Origin: Cellulomonas sp. Y8
Lineage (GTDB): Bacteria > Actinomycetota > Actinomycetes > Actinomycetales > Cellulomonadaceae
Length of the DNA: 64,000 nt
Reading direction: 5' to 3'
Assembly (NCBI RefSeq): GCF_008033115.1
Contig: NZ_CP041203.1
Span: 1,302,001 to 1,366,000, forward strand
A model generated the notes under the pieces. It was not told the origin of the DNA. It saw nothing but the letters and a program-made list of their open reading frames with translations, and did not search any database. The translations under genes and the position numbers were made by a program. Position 1 is the stretch's first letter. Each line of letters starts with the position of its first letter. Positions 18,545 through 27,676 of the stretch are shown in pieces.

Positions 18545-19089
18545 AGGTCGACGATCATCCGGGTGTTGCCCAGGGTGTTCGGCTTCACGCGGGCCAGGTC
18601 GAGGAACTCCGCGACCCCGTCGTCGTGGGACCGCAGCAGCTCGGCGTACACCTCGGGCGGCACCGCGGGGCCGGCGATCGTGCCCCAGCCGTGCGCGGCG
18701 AAGAAGTCCACCTCGAAGGTGAGGCAGAACAGCCGGCTCAGCCCGAGCTCCCGGCCCCGCCCGGTCAGCCCCTCCAGCAGCGCGTGGCCCACGCCGCGCC
18801 CTCGCCACGCGCGCGCGACGGCGAGGGTCCGGATCTCCGCGAGGTCCTGCCACATGACGTGCAGGGCGCCGCAGCCGATGAGCGTGCCGTCCGGCGCCTC
18901 GGCGACCTGGAACTCCTGGATCGCCTCGTAGTAGCCGACCAGCTCCTTGGCGAGCAGGATCCGCTCGTCCGCGTACGGCTGCACCAGGTCGCGGATGCCG
19001 CGGACGTCGGCCGGGCGCGCGGGTCGGACCCGGTAGCCGGGCTGGTCGGGCGGGGTGGCGGGGGTCGACGGCGCGGCGGGGTCGGTCAC
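18541..19089 (-). CDS. argA: Amino-acid N-acetyltransferase (short GNAT-type N-acetylglutamate synthase)
   Basis: 182 aa, the size of the mycobacterial single-domain enzyme (Rv2747 type), which lacks an amino-acid-kinase domain. It acetylates glutamate from acetyl-CoA, the first step of arginine synthesis. The body has ADVRGIRDLVQPYA, EFQVAE, IGCGALHV, the acetyl-CoA loop RGRGVGHAL and the ending VKPNTLGNTRM, all close to the known actinobacterial enzyme. GTG 19089 lies 6 nt after a TAGGTT box, suggesting leaderless translation. It converges with mutY with a 4-bp overlap. Confidence 0.93.
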   Translation of the reverse strand: MTDPAAPSTPATPPDQPGYRVRPARPADVRGIRDLVQPYADERILLAKELVGYYEAIQEFQVAEAPDGTLIGCGALHVMWQDLAEIRTLAVARAWRGRGVGHALLEGLTGRGRELGLSRLFCLTFEVDFFAAHGWGTIAGPAVPPEVYAELLRSHDDGVAEFLDLARVKPNTLGNTRMIVDL

Positions 19090-19171
19090 GCCCCCAACCT
19101 ACGACGCGCACCGGCTCGGGCGCCCGCGCCGGTCCGCGTCGGTGGTCGGCCCGCCGGGTCCACGCCCACGG

Positions 19172-19888
19172 TCAGCCCGCCGCGGCGGCACCCGAGCCGC
19201 CGGGCAGGTCCGGCGCTCCCGGGCCGAGCTCCGCGGCCTGCGCACGCGCGCGGCGCACCGCCGGCTCGTCGAGCCCGAGCACCCGCAGCGCGGCGTCGCC
19301 GACGAGCGGTGCCACGTCCCGGGCCCCGGCCTGGCCGCCGGAGCGCCGGGCCGTGATCACGGTCTCGACCAGCCCGAACACGAGCGTCGCCTCCGCCGGC
19401 CGCCCGGACTCGGGCCGCCCGAGGACGGCGGCGACCAGCGCGTCGTACCGCGCGCGCAGCCGTGACCGCTCCTCGTGGAACTCCGCGAAGGCCTCGCCCT
19501 CCACCTCGGGCAGCTGCATGAGCCCGCCGATGTTCACCGGCCCGTGAGCGAGCCAGCGGGCGTCGGCGTCGCACAGCGCCCAGAGCCGGGCCGCCGGGTC
19601 GCCCGGGGCGTCCAGCAGCTCGTCGGCCAGGTCGAGGGACGGGCGCACGGTGTCGAGCAGCAGGGTCCGCAGCAGGACGTCCTTGCCGCGGAAGTGGTGG
19701 TAGATCGACGCCTGCTTCACCCCGGCGCGCTCGGCGATCGCGTAGGTCGAGGTGGCCGTGTACCCGACGCTGCTGAACAGGGCCGCCGCCGCGGCGAGCA
19801 CGTCGCCCCGGGTGTCGCGGGAGTCCGCGGCGCGCGGACGCCCGGGCCGGGCGGCGGGACGCGCCGCGTCGGGGGTGGGGGCCGTCAT
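19172..19888 (-). CDS. TetR-family regulator
   Basis: 238 aa. The helix-turn-helix includes DVLAAAAALFSSVGY and the recognition part VKQASIYHHFRGKDVLL. The C-terminal domain is helical with no known ligand signature. Start ATG 19888 is chosen; the longer in-frame version adds residues without similarity. The next gene upstream on the same strand is the SorC-type regulator after 25 bp, so the two may be co-transcribed. The target is not evident. Confidence 0.9.
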   Translation of the reverse strand: MTAPTPDAARPAARPGRPRAADSRDTRGDVLAAAAALFSSVGYTATSTYAIAERAGVKQASIYHHFRGKDVLLRTLLLDTVRPSLDLADELLDAPGDPAARLWALCDADARWLAHGPVNIGGLMQLPEVEGEAFAEFHEERSRLRARYDALVAAVLGRPESGRPAEATLVFGLVETVITARRSGGQAGARDVAPLVGDAALRVLGLDEPAVRRARAQAAELGPGAPDLPGGSGAAAAG

Positions 19889-19913
19889 GCGCGCGGACGG
19901 TAGCAGCCGCGCG

Positions 19914-20942
19914 TCACCGGGATGTTGCGCGCGCACCCGCCCCGCCGGCCGCTCCCCCGGCCCCGGCTCGCGACCGCACCCCCGACCCGGCCCGAGCGAG
20001 CTCCAGCAGCCGGGCCGCCGTCCGCTCGTCGACCACCAGGTCGGTCATCGTGCCCGCCCGCAGCGCGGCGAGCAGCGGCACCGCCTTGTTGTCCCCCGCC
20101 ACCGCGCACAGCCGCCTCGGGATGCGCCGGAGCTGCTCGGGCGACGGCCCGGTGGCGCGCGCGTTCAGCGGCACGTCCTGCCACGACCCGTCCGCCCGCA
20201 GGAACACCGTGCACACGTCGCCGACGACCGACTGCTCGTGCAGCAGCTCGACGTCGTCGTCGTCCAGGTACCCGGCGGAGTACACGTGGCTCGGCACCGA
20301 CCCGGTGACCGAGCCGACCGAGAACAGCGCGATGTCGGCCCGGGCCTGCTCGTCCAGCACGCGGCGCACGGACCGCTCGCGCCACATCGCCTGCTTGGTC
20401 TCCGGGTAGTCGAAGAACGCCGGCACCGGGAAGTGGTGCACGGTCGCGCCGAACGCGCTGCCGAACGACGCGATCAGGTCGCTGGCGTACTCGATGCCGG
20501 ACGTCCGGGTGTTGGCCGCGCCGTTCAGCTGGACCACGACGCTGCCGTGCGTCGCCTTGGGCGGCAGCCGCCGCGACACGGCCGCCAGCGTGGTCCCCCA
20601 GGCGACGCCGAGGATCATGTCGGAGTCGAACCACGAGGCCAGCAGGCGCGCGGTCGCGCGGGCCACCTGGTCGAGGGTGTCGGCGGGCTCCCCGGAGTCG
20701 GGGACGGGCACGACGTAGGTGTCGATGCCGAAGGCGGCGGAGATGGACCGGCCGAGGCTCGGCGCCCGGGTGCTGGACGGCCGGAGGGTGATCTCGACGA
20801 GGCCCGTCTCCCGCGCCCGCTTCAGGAGCCGGGAGACGGTCGACCGCGAGGTGTGCAGGTGCCGCGCGATGACGTCCATCTTGACGTCCTGCAGGTAGTA
20901 CATGGACGCGGCGCGCAGCACGTCCTGCTCCCGGTCGGTCAT
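19914..20942 (-). CDS. SorC/DeoR-type sugar-phosphate-responsive regulator, probably of the glp genes
   Basis: 342 aa. N-terminal HTH (MKMDVIARHLHTSRSTVSRLLKRA-like, about residues 20-48) joined to a SorC sugar-binding domain (about 60-320) with GVAWGTTL and DIALFSVGSV, the phosphosugar-isomerase-like fold. The ATG at 20942 follows GAGGAGG. It is divergent from glpD, and the 190-bp gap contains two nested inverted repeats, so control of glycerol use with glycerol-3-phosphate or a related effector is a reasonable inference. A Gly/Ala-rich tail ends the protein. Confidence 0.9.
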   Translation of the reverse strand: MTDREQDVLRAASMYYLQDVKMDVIARHLHTSRSTVSRLLKRARETGLVEITLRPSSTRAPSLGRSISAAFGIDTYVVPVPDSGEPADTLDQVARATARLLASWFDSDMILGVAWGTTLAAVSRRLPPKATHGSVVVQLNGAANTRTSGIEYASDLIASFGSAFGATVHHFPVPAFFDYPETKQAMWRERSVRRVLDEQARADIALFSVGSVTGSVPSHVYSAGYLDDDDVELLHEQSVVGDVCTVFLRADGSWQDVPLNARATGPSPEQLRRIPRRLCAVAGDNKAVPLLAALRAGTMTDLVVDERTAARLLELARAGSGVRSRAGAGGAAGGAGARATSR

Positions 20943-20970
20943 CGTCCGCGACCTCCTCGTCGGGTGCGTG

Positions 20971-21063
20971 CTGGGACCTCGGTCCCTGCACATTCGTGCA
21001 CTGCGGTTGCGCGTCTGTTCGCGACGTGACGACGATAGCGAACAGACAGGACCGAGGTCCCAG
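20971..21063. promoter_or_regulatory. Nested inverted repeats in the SorC-glpD divergent promoter region
   Basis: Outer arms 20971-20985 and 21049-21063 are a perfect 15-bp inverted repeat. Inside, TCTGTTCGC (21014-21022) and GCGAACAGA (21038-21046) form a 9-bp inverted repeat with a 15-bp spacer, and TGCAC-N4-GTGCA lies at 20987-21000. The TGTTCG/CGAACA half-sites resemble known GlpR operator half-sites. Likely operators for the divergent regulator. Confidence 0.6.
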
Positions 21064-21132
21064 TCTGCGGGGCCACGAGCGCCCGCGGCCAGGGCACCGA
21101 CGGCCGGGAGGCAAGACCGCGATGGAGCTGAC

Positions 21133-22950
21133 ATGAGGACCGCAGCACTGACCCCCCGCCTGCGTGACGACGCGCTGGCCGCACTGAAGGCCACCACGGA
21201 GGGCGGGCCCGAGCTCGACGTCCTCGTGATCGGCGGCGGCGTCACGGGTGCGGGCATCGCGCTCGACGCCGTCACCCGCGGCCTGTCGACCGCCGTGATC
21301 GACGCCCAGGACTGGGCGTCCGGCACCTCCAGCCGGTCGAGCAAGCTCGTGCACGGCGGCCTGCGCTACCTGCAGATGCTCGACTTCCACCTCGTGCGCG
21401 AGGCCCTCACCGAGCGCGACCTGCTCATCAGCGACCTGGCCCCGCACCTGGTCAAGCCCGTGCCGTTCCTCTACCCGCTGGAGAACCGGGTCTGGGAGCG
21501 CGCGTACGTCGGCGCCGGCATCGCCCTGTACGACACGCTGGCCAGCGTCAACGGCCGCAAGCGCGCGATGCCGCTGCACCAGCACGTCACCCGCAAGGGC
21601 CTCGAGCGCAAGTTCCCGGACCTGCGCCACGACGCCGCGGTCGGCGCCATCCAGTACTGGGACGCGAACGTCGACGACGCCCGCCTGGTCTCGACCCTGA
21701 TCCGCACCGCCGCGTCCTACGGCGCGCACGCGGCGTCCCGCACCCAGGTCGTGGGCCTCACGACCACCTCGGGCGGCGCGGTCACCGGCGCCGAGCTCGT
21801 CGACCTCGAGACCGGCGAGCGCCTGACCGTCCGCGCGCGGCACGTCATCAACGCCACGGGCGTGTGGACCGAGCAGACCGAGTCGCTCGCGGGCACCGAG
21901 GGCGGCCTGCGGGTCCTCGCCTCCAAGGGCATCCACATCGTCGTGCCGCGCGACCGCATCGCCGGCAACGTCGGCCTCATCCTGCAGACCGAGAAGTCGG
22001 TGCTGTTCGTGATCCCGTGGTCCCGCTACTGGGTGATCGGCACCACCGACACCCCGTACGAGCAGGACCTCGTGCACCCCGTCGCCACCAGCGAGGACAT
22101 CGACTACGTCATCGACCACGCCAACGCGGTGCTGTCCCGGCCGATCACCCGCGAGGACGTCATCGGCACCTGGGCCGGCCTGCGCCCGCTGCTGCAGCCG
22201 GGCACCAAGGAGGGCACCTCGTCCGCCAAGGTGTCCCGCGAGCACACCGTGGCCTCGCCGACCCCGGGCCTGACGGTCATCGCGGGCGGCAAGCTCACCA
22301 CCTACCGCGTGATGGCCAAGGACGCGGTCGACTTCGCGATCGGCTCCCGCGCCACCACGCTGCCGTCGATCACGCACAAGATCCCGCTGGTCGGCGCCGA
22401 GGGCCTCGAGGTCCTGCAGCGCCAGGCCCGTGACATCGGCAGCCGGTACGGCTGGGACCGGGGCCGCATGGACCACCTGCTGCACCGCTACGGCTCCCTG
22501 CTCGGCGAGCTGCTCGAGATGGTGGACGAGGACCCGTCCCTCGGGCAGCCGGTCCCCGGCGCGGCCGCGTACATCGGTGCGGAGATCGCCTACGCCGTCA
22601 CGCACGAGGGCGCCCTGCACCTCGACGACGTGCTCATGCACCGCACGCGCCTCAACTACGAGGTGGCGGACAAGGGCGTGAGCGCGCTGGACGCGATCGC
22701 GGACATCATCGCGCCGCGGCTCGGCTGGGACGACGCCACCCGGGCCCGGGAGATCGACGCCTACCGGCAGCGCGCCGCCGCCGAGCAGGCCGCCGCGGAG
22801 AAGACGGACGACGCCGCCGCGCAGGCCGCGCGCGACGCCGCGGAGGACCTCGCGCCGCTCCTGCCGCTCGACGCCGACCCGGTCCGGCCCGGCACCAAGC
22901 CGGGTTCGTCGCCCCACACCCCTGCCACTGCCGGTCCGGCAGGGACATGA
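21133..22950 (+). CDS. glpD: Glycerol-3-phosphate dehydrogenase (aerobic, FAD)
   Basis: 605 aa. Oxidises sn-glycerol 3-phosphate to dihydroxyacetone phosphate and feeds electrons to quinones at the membrane. FAD-binding GGGVTGAG at residues 34-41; SSRSSKLVHGGLRYL, the GlpD signature, follows. The WAGLRPLL segment and a C-terminal DUF-type helical domain complete the family layout. The final about 60 residues are Ala/Asp/Pro-rich and not conserved. First gene of glpD-glpF-glpK, divergent from the SorC-type regulator. Confidence 0.96.
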   Translation: MRTAALTPRLRDDALAALKATTEGGPELDVLVIGGGVTGAGIALDAVTRGLSTAVIDAQDWASGTSSRSSKLVHGGLRYLQMLDFHLVREALTERDLLISDLAPHLVKPVPFLYPLENRVWERAYVGAGIALYDTLASVNGRKRAMPLHQHVTRKGLERKFPDLRHDAAVGAIQYWDANVDDARLVSTLIRTAASYGAHAASRTQVVGLTTTSGGAVTGAELVDLETGERLTVRARHVINATGVWTEQTESLAGTEGGLRVLASKGIHIVVPRDRIAGNVGLILQTEKSVLFVIPWSRYWVIGTTDTPYEQDLVHPVATSEDIDYVIDHANAVLSRPITREDVIGTWAGLRPLLQPGTKEGTSSAKVSREHTVASPTPGLTVIAGGKLTTYRVMAKDAVDFAIGSRATTLPSITHKIPLVGAEGLEVLQRQARDIGSRYGWDRGRMDHLLHRYGSLLGELLEMVDEDPSLGQPVPGAAAYIGAEIAYAVTHEGALHLDDVLMHRTRLNYEVADKGVSALDAIADIIAPRLGWDDATRAREIDAYRQRAAAEQAAAEKTDDAAAQAARDAAEDLAPLLPLDADPVRPGTKPGSSPHTPATAGPAGT

Positions 22951-22981
22951 TCAGTACCACCTAGCGGTCCCCCGGCCGCGC

Positions 22982-23010
22982 CCCGCCCGGTCGGTCCTCG
23001 ACCGGGCGGG
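22982..23010. terminator. Hairpin between glpD and glpF
   Basis: Perfect 12-bp stem (22982-22993 with 22999-23010), loop of 5, located 31 nt after glpD stop and 41 nt before glpF. It may attenuate read-through or protect the glpD message end. Confidence 0.55.
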
Positions 23011-23051
23011 ACCCTGCGAGACAACGACGTCCGTCAAGAAAGAGGTCGACC

Positions 23052-23798
23052 GTGGAGTCCATCTCGATCGGAGAAGCGATGCTCTCCGAGTTCCTCGGCA
23101 CCGCCACCCTGCTCCTCCTGGGTGCGGGTGTCGTCGCCAACGTGATCCTCCCGAAGACGAAGGGTTTCGGCGGCGGCTGGCTGCTGATCAACTTCGGGTG
23201 GGGCCTCGGCGTGTTCACCGCCGTCTACGTGGCCTTCAAGTCCGGCGCGCACCTCAACCCCGCGGTGACGCTGGGCATCTGGGCGGCCGGCAAGGACGAG
23301 TTCGCCCCGGGCATCGAGGTGAACGCCGCCAACGGCTTCCTGTACATCGCGGCGCAGTTCGCCGGCGCCGCCGTCGGTGCGGCCCTGGCCTACCTCACCT
23401 ACAAGAAGCACTTCGACCAGGACGCCGACCCCGGCATCAAGCTCGCGGTGTTCTCGACCGGCCCGGAGCTGCGCTCCTACGGCTGGAACTTCCTCACCGA
23501 GGTCGTCGCCACGTTCGTCCTGGTGTTCTGGGTGGTCATCAGCGGCAACACCCCCGCCCAGATCGGCCCGCTCGGCGTCGCGCTCGTCGTGGTCGCGATC
23601 GGCGCCAGCCTCGGTGGCCCCACGGGGTACGCCATCAACCCGGCCCGTGACCTCGGCCCGCGCATCGCGCACGCCCTGCTCCCGATCCGCGGCAAGGGCT
23701 CGTCCGACTGGTCGTACGCCTGGGTGCCGGTGCTCGGCCCCGCGGTCGGCGGCATCCTCGGCGGCCTCCTGGCCATGTCCATCGGCTGGGTCGCCTGA
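23052..23798 (+). CDS. glpF: Glycerol facilitator (MIP/aquaglyceroporin)
   Basis: 248 aa with six hydrophobic segments and the two pore NPA motifs: HLNPAVTLG (residues 69-71) and INPARDLGPR (196-198). The Arg after the second NPA and the Asp of PARD are typical of glycerol-conducting members. It moves glycerol across the membrane by diffusion. GTG start at 23052, preceded by GAAAGAGG. Middle gene of the glp cluster. Confidence 0.94.
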   Translation: MESISIGEAMLSEFLGTATLLLLGAGVVANVILPKTKGFGGGWLLINFGWGLGVFTAVYVAFKSGAHLNPAVTLGIWAAGKDEFAPGIEVNAANGFLYIAAQFAGAAVGAALAYLTYKKHFDQDADPGIKLAVFSTGPELRSYGWNFLTEVVATFVLVFWVVISGNTPAQIGPLGVALVVVAIGASLGGPTGYAINPARDLGPRIAHALLPIRGKGSSDWSYAWVPVLGPAVGGILGGLLAMSIGWVA

Positions 23799-23814
23799 CC
23801 GTCCCGCCCTGAGC

Positions 23815-23845
23815 GGACGCCCGCCCGCCGCGCGGGCGGGCGTCC
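23815..23845. terminator. Hairpin after glpF
   Basis: Perfect 14-bp GC stem (23815-23828 with 23832-23845), loop of 3, beginning 17 nt after the glpF stop. The remaining gap to glpK (to 23977) shows only a short direct repeat of CTCGTCGCGGCCC. Confidence 0.7.
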
Positions 23846-23977
23846 CCTCCGCCGCGACGCCCCTCGTCGCGGCCCCGCTCGTCGCGGCCCGGAGGCCGCA
23901 CCGTTCCCCGGCAGCGCCGCCCCCGCGGTGCCGCCACCCGCCCCCGGGCGGGGTCAGACCGACGCGAAGGAAGCACC

Positions 23978-25498
23978 ATGTCCGAGCAGTACGTGATGGC
24001 GATCGACCAGGGCACCACCTCGACGCGGGCGATCATCTTCGACCACGGCGGCCAGATCGTGTCCGTCGGCCAGACCGAGCACCAGCAGATCTTCCCCAAG
24101 GCCGGCTGGGTCGAGCACGACCCCAACGAGATCTGGACCAACACCCGCGAGGTCGTCAGCGTCGCCCTCTCCCGGGCGAACAAGACCTACTCCGACATCG
24201 TCGCCGTCGGCATCACCAACCAGCGCGAGACCGCGGTGGTCTGGGACCGGACCACCGGGCAGCCCGTCTACAACGCGATCGTCTGGCAGGACACCCGCAC
24301 CCAGAAGATCTGCGACGACCTCGCGGCCCTCGGCGGCGGCGCCGAGCGCTACAAGGAGCGCGTCGGCCTGCCGCTCGCCACGTACTTCTCCGGCCCGAAG
24401 ATCCGCTGGATCCTCGACAACGTCGAGGGCGCCCGCGAGAAGGCGGAGCGCGGCGAGCTCGCGTTCGGCAACACCGACTCCTGGGTGCTGTGGAACATGA
24501 CGGGCGGCGTCGACGGCGGCGTGCACGTCACGGACGTCACCAACGCGTCCCGCACGATGCTGATGAACGTCGACTCGCTCACCTGGAACGAGGAGATCGC
24601 GGCGGAGATGGGCGTGCCGCTCTCCATGCTCCCGGAGATCCGGTCCTCCTCCGAGGTCTACGGCCACGGCCGCAAGGGCGGCTTCGTCCCGGGCGTGCCG
24701 ATCGCCGGCATCCTCGGCGACCAGCAGGCGGCGACCTTCGGCCAGGCGTGCTTCGAGGTCGGCACGGCCAAGAACACCTACGGCACCGGCAACTTCATGC
24801 TGCTGAACACCGGCACCGAGCCCGTCCAGTCGAAGAACGGCCTGCTCACCACCGTCGCCTACAAGATCGGCGACGCCCCGCAGGTCTACGCGCTCGAGGG
24901 CTCGATCGCGGTCACCGGCTCCCTGGTGCAGTGGCTGCGCGACAACCTGGGCATGTTCACCGACGCCCCGGACATCGAGTACCTGGCCAGCAAGGTCGAC
25001 GACAACGGCGGCGCGTACTTCGTGCCGGCGTTCTCCGGCCTGTTCGCCCCGTACTGGCGCTCGGACGCGCGCGGCGCCCTCGTCGGCCTCACCCGGTACG
25101 TCAACCGCAACCACATCGCCCGCGCGGCGCTGGAGGCCACCGCCTTCCAGACCCGCGAGGTGCTCGACGCGATGAACGCGGACTCCGGCGTCGACCTGAC
25201 CGAGCTCAAGGTGGACGGCGGCATGACCGCCAACAACCTGCTCATGCAGTTCCAGGCCGACATCCTCGACGTGCCGGTCATCCGGCCGAAGGTCGCCGAG
25301 ACGACCGCGCTCGGCGCCGCGTACGCCGCGGGCATCGCCGTCGGGTTCTGGAACGGCGAGCAGGACGTGCGCGACAACTGGGCCGAGGGTGCGCGCTGGA
25401 CCCCCGACCTGGAGTCGGACGAGCGCGACCGGCAGTACCGGCTGTGGAAGAAGGCCGTGCAGAAGACCCTCGACTGGGTCGACGACGACGTGCGCTGA
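23978..25498 (+). CDS. glpK: Glycerol kinase
   Basis: 506 aa, FGGY-family kinase that makes glycerol 3-phosphate from glycerol and ATP. The start [18 protein letters not shown], the substrate-contact region ITNQRET, the FGGY N-signature area [14 protein letters not shown] and the C-signature [17 protein letters not shown] are all present. The ATG follows GAAGGAAG. It completes the uptake-phosphorylation-oxidation set with glpF and glpD, and is separated from glpF by a terminator-like hairpin, so it may also have its own promoter. Confidence 0.97.
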   Translation: MSEQYVMAIDQGTTSTRAIIFDHGGQIVSVGQTEHQQIFPKAGWVEHDPNEIWTNTREVVSVALSRANKTYSDIVAVGITNQRETAVVWDRTTGQPVYNAIVWQDTRTQKICDDLAALGGGAERYKERVGLPLATYFSGPKIRWILDNVEGAREKAERGELAFGNTDSWVLWNMTGGVDGGVHVTDVTNASRTMLMNVDSLTWNEEIAAEMGVPLSMLPEIRSSSEVYGHGRKGGFVPGVPIAGILGDQQAATFGQACFEVGTAKNTYGTGNFMLLNTGTEPVQSKNGLLTTVAYKIGDAPQVYALEGSIAVTGSLVQWLRDNLGMFTDAPDIEYLASKVDDNGGAYFVPAFSGLFAPYWRSDARGALVGLTRYVNRNHIARAALEATAFQTREVLDAMNADSGVDLTELKVDGGMTANNLLMQFQADILDVPVIRPKVAETTALGAAYAAGIAVGFWNGEQDVRDNWAEGARWTPDLESDERDRQYRLWKKAVQKTLDWVDDDVR

Positions 25499-25510
25499 CG
25501 CCGCGCCTCC

Positions 25511-25540
25511 CCCGCGGCTGCCGGCACCGGCAGCCGCGGG
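25511..25540. terminator. Hairpin after glpK
   Basis: Arms 25511-25524 and 25527-25540, 14 bp perfect, very short loop, 13 nt after the glpK stop. Confidence 0.7.
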
Positions 25541-25557
25541 ACCGCACGGACCGGGAC

Positions 25558-25592
25558 GGCCCCGTCCCCCTCGCGACGAGGGGGACGGGGCC
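25558..25592. terminator. Second hairpin between convergent glpK and kdgK
   Basis: Perfect 16-bp stem (25558-25573 with 25577-25592), loop of 3, 30 bp before the kdgK stop. With the hairpin at 25511 it isolates the two convergent operons. Confidence 0.75.
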
Positions 25593-25621
25593 GTTCCCGT
25601 GCGCGGGCTGCCCGCGGCGGG

Positions 25622-26723
25622 TCAGCGGTCGACGCGGGCCGAGCCGCCGCCGGCGAGCTTGAGCACCTCGGCCTTCGAGGCCATCGTCGTGTCGCCCGGG
25701 GTGGTCATCGCGAGCGCGCCGTGCGCGGCGCCCCACTCGACAGCGGTGGCGAGCGGCTGCCCGTCGAGCAGGCCCGCGGCGAGCCCCGACGCGAACGAGT
25801 CCCCGCCGCCCACCCGGTCGAGGATCTCCAGACCCGGTCGGTGCGTGGCCCGCACCAGGCCCTCGTCCCGCGACCAGGCGATGGCGCCCCAGTCGTTGAC
25901 CGTGGCGCTGCGGACCGTGCGGAGCGTGGTGGCGATGACCCGGAAGTTGCCGAACTCCGCGGCGACCCGGTCGATCATCGCGGCGAACGAGTCGACCTCG
26001 ATCTCGGAGATCTGCTCGTCGACCCCCTCGACCTCGAAGCCGAGGGCCGCCGTGAAGTCCTCCTCGTTCCCGATCATCACGTCGACGTGCCGGGCGATCT
26101 CGCGGTTGACCTCCTGCGCCCGGGCCGTCCCGCCCGTCGCGCGCCACAGGCTGGGGCGGTAGTTGAGGTCGTAGGACACGACGGTCCCGTACCGCTGCGC
26201 GGCGGTGACGGCGGCGACCACGGTCTCGGCGGCGGTCTCGGACAGCGCGGCGTAGATGCCGCCCGGTGTGCAGCCACCGGACCCCGAGGTGCCCGAACAG
26301 GTGGTCCCAGTCGACGTCGTCCGGCGCGAGCTGCGACGCGGCCGTGTGCCCGCGGTCGCTGACGCCCACGGCGCCGCGCACCCCGAACCCCCGCTCGGTG
26401 AAGTTCAGGCCGTTGCGGACGTCGCGGCCGATGCCGTCGTACGGCAGCCAGCGCAGGAACGACGTGTCGACCCCGCCCTGCAGGATCAGGTCCTCGACCA
26501 GGCGGCCGACCTCGTTGTCCGCGAGCGCGGTCACGACCGCGGTGCGCAGGCCGAACGCCCGCCGCAGGCCGCGGGCGACGTTGTACTCGCCGCCGCCCTC
26601 CCACGCGCGGAACTGCCGGGCCGTGCGGATGCGGCCCTCGCCCGGGTCGAGGCGGAGCATCACCTCGCCGAGGGAGACGGCGTCGTAGCGGCACTCGGCG
26701 GCGGGGCGGATCGGCAGGGGCAT
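25622..26723 (-). pseudogene. kdgK: 2-keto-3-deoxygluconate kinase (PfkB family), frameshifted in the middle
   Basis: Phosphorylates KDG to KDPG. N-terminal part from ATG 26723 (SLGEVMLRLDPGEGRI, EGGGEYNVARGLRR) runs to RWLHTG. There an extra base in the 3-base C run 26262-26264 shifts frame. The rest (GIYAALSE onward) continues one base over and is intact to 25622, with the catalytic DRVGGGDSFASGLAAGL motif. Removing one base gives a normal protein of about 366 aa. Either an error in the sequence or a recent null allele. Gene pair with eda, 54 bp apart. Confidence 0.88.
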
Positions 26724-26777
26724 GGGTGCGCTCCTTCGGGGCGAGAGGGCGGGGGCGAGCGGGCGGGGGCCGGGCGG

Positions 26778-27416
26778 TCAGGGGCGCAGGCGGGTGGCGA
26801 GCGCGACGGCGTCGGCGACGAGCGTCCGCACCCCGGCGAGGTCGCCGGCGCGCACCCGGTCGCGCGGCACCATCCAGGAGCCGCCGACCGCGGCGACGCA
26901 CGGCAGCGCCAGGTACTGGTCGAGATTGCCGGGGCCGACACCGCCCGTCGGCACGAACCGCACGCCGCCGAACGGGGCTGCGAGCGCCGCGATCGCCGCG
27001 CTGCCGCCCGAGGTGCCGGCCGGGAAGAACTTCACGGTGCCGAGGCCGAGCTCGAGCGCGGCCTGCACCTCCGTGGCGGTCACCGCGCCGGGCAGCACCG
27101 GGACGCCGTGCTCCTGGGCGCGCTCGACGACCGCGCGGGAGGTGCCCGGCGAGACGAGGTACTGCGCCCCCGCGGCCACGGCGTCGTCGACCTGTGCGGG
27201 CGTCACGACCGTGCCCGCGCCGACCAGCACGTCCCCGCCCCGGTCGGCGATGGCGCGGATGGCGTCCGACGCGGCGGCGGTGCGGAACGTGACCTCGGCG
27301 ACCGGGAGGCCGCCGGCGACGAGCGCGTCCGCGAGCGGGCCGGCGTCGCGGGCCTCGTCGAGGACCACCACGGGCACCAGCCGGTGCGCCGCGAGCCGGT
27401 CGAGCACGTCCGCCAT
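26778..27416 (-). CDS. eda: 2-keto-3-deoxy-6-phosphogluconate aldolase
   Basis: 212 aa. Splits KDPG to pyruvate and glyceraldehyde 3-phosphate. The fold signatures are the start RLVPVVVLD, AEVTFRT with catalytic Glu, VGAGTVVTPAQVDDAVAAGA, SPG and the Schiff-base Lys in TVKFFPAG. The C-terminus includes FVPTGGVGPGNLDQYL. ATG 27416 follows GAAGGAGTT. It comes first in the eda-kdgK pair and is followed upstream by the IclR regulator, the usual layout of a KDG/galacturonate or gluconate branch. Confidence 0.96.
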   Translation of the reverse strand: MADVLDRLAAHRLVPVVVLDEARDAGPLADALVAGGLPVAEVTFRTAAASDAIRAIADRGGDVLVGAGTVVTPAQVDDAVAAGAQYLVSPGTSRAVVERAQEHGVPVLPGAVTATEVQAALELGLGTVKFFPAGTSGGSAAIAALAAPFGGVRFVPTGGVGPGNLDQYLALPCVAAVGGSWMVPRDRVRAGDLAGVRTLVADAVALATRLRP

Positions 27417-27434
27417 GTCGAACTCCTTCGTTCT

Positions 27435-27457
27435 CGCGTTCCGCTGGGCGCAACGCG
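27435..27457. promoter_or_regulatory. Possible operator before eda
   Basis: CGCGTT-N11-AACGCG, 6-bp inverted arms, 19 bp before the eda start. IclR-family factors often bind short inverted repeats at such positions. Weak on its own in GC-rich DNA. Confidence 0.3.
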
Positions 27458-27570
27458 CGCTGCGCTGTGCGCACCGATCGTGGCACACGCGGCCGCGCGG
27501 CGGCAACGCCGGGTGGCGCGGAGGGCAGGCGGGCGAGAGCGGTGCCCGCCGAGGCCGGTGGCTCTGCCGC

Positions 27571-27632
27571 GTTCGGTGGTCTCCGCCCAATTCGGTGGCC
27601 CGAGGCGCCGAACTCGGCTGGACCCACCGAAC
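27571..27632. repeat. Nested palindrome with 19-bp motif period after the IclR gene
   Basis: TCGGTGG at 27573 and 27592 and inverted CCGAAC at 27608 and 27627, 19 bp apart in each pair. Arms GTTCGGTGG and CCACCGAAC close the hairpin, with symmetric internal loops of 5 and 3 nt. It lies 45 nt beyond the IclR stop, so it may also end that transcript. Confidence 0.65.
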
Positions 27633-27676
27633 CCCGTCGCGGCGAGCGGCCGGCAGCGACCGCCGGCGGCGGGCGC

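Noticed and set aside
23860..23890. Direct repeat CTCGTCGCGGCCC before glpK as operator
   Set aside because: Two copies only, low-complexity GC context, no symmetry or promoter placement.
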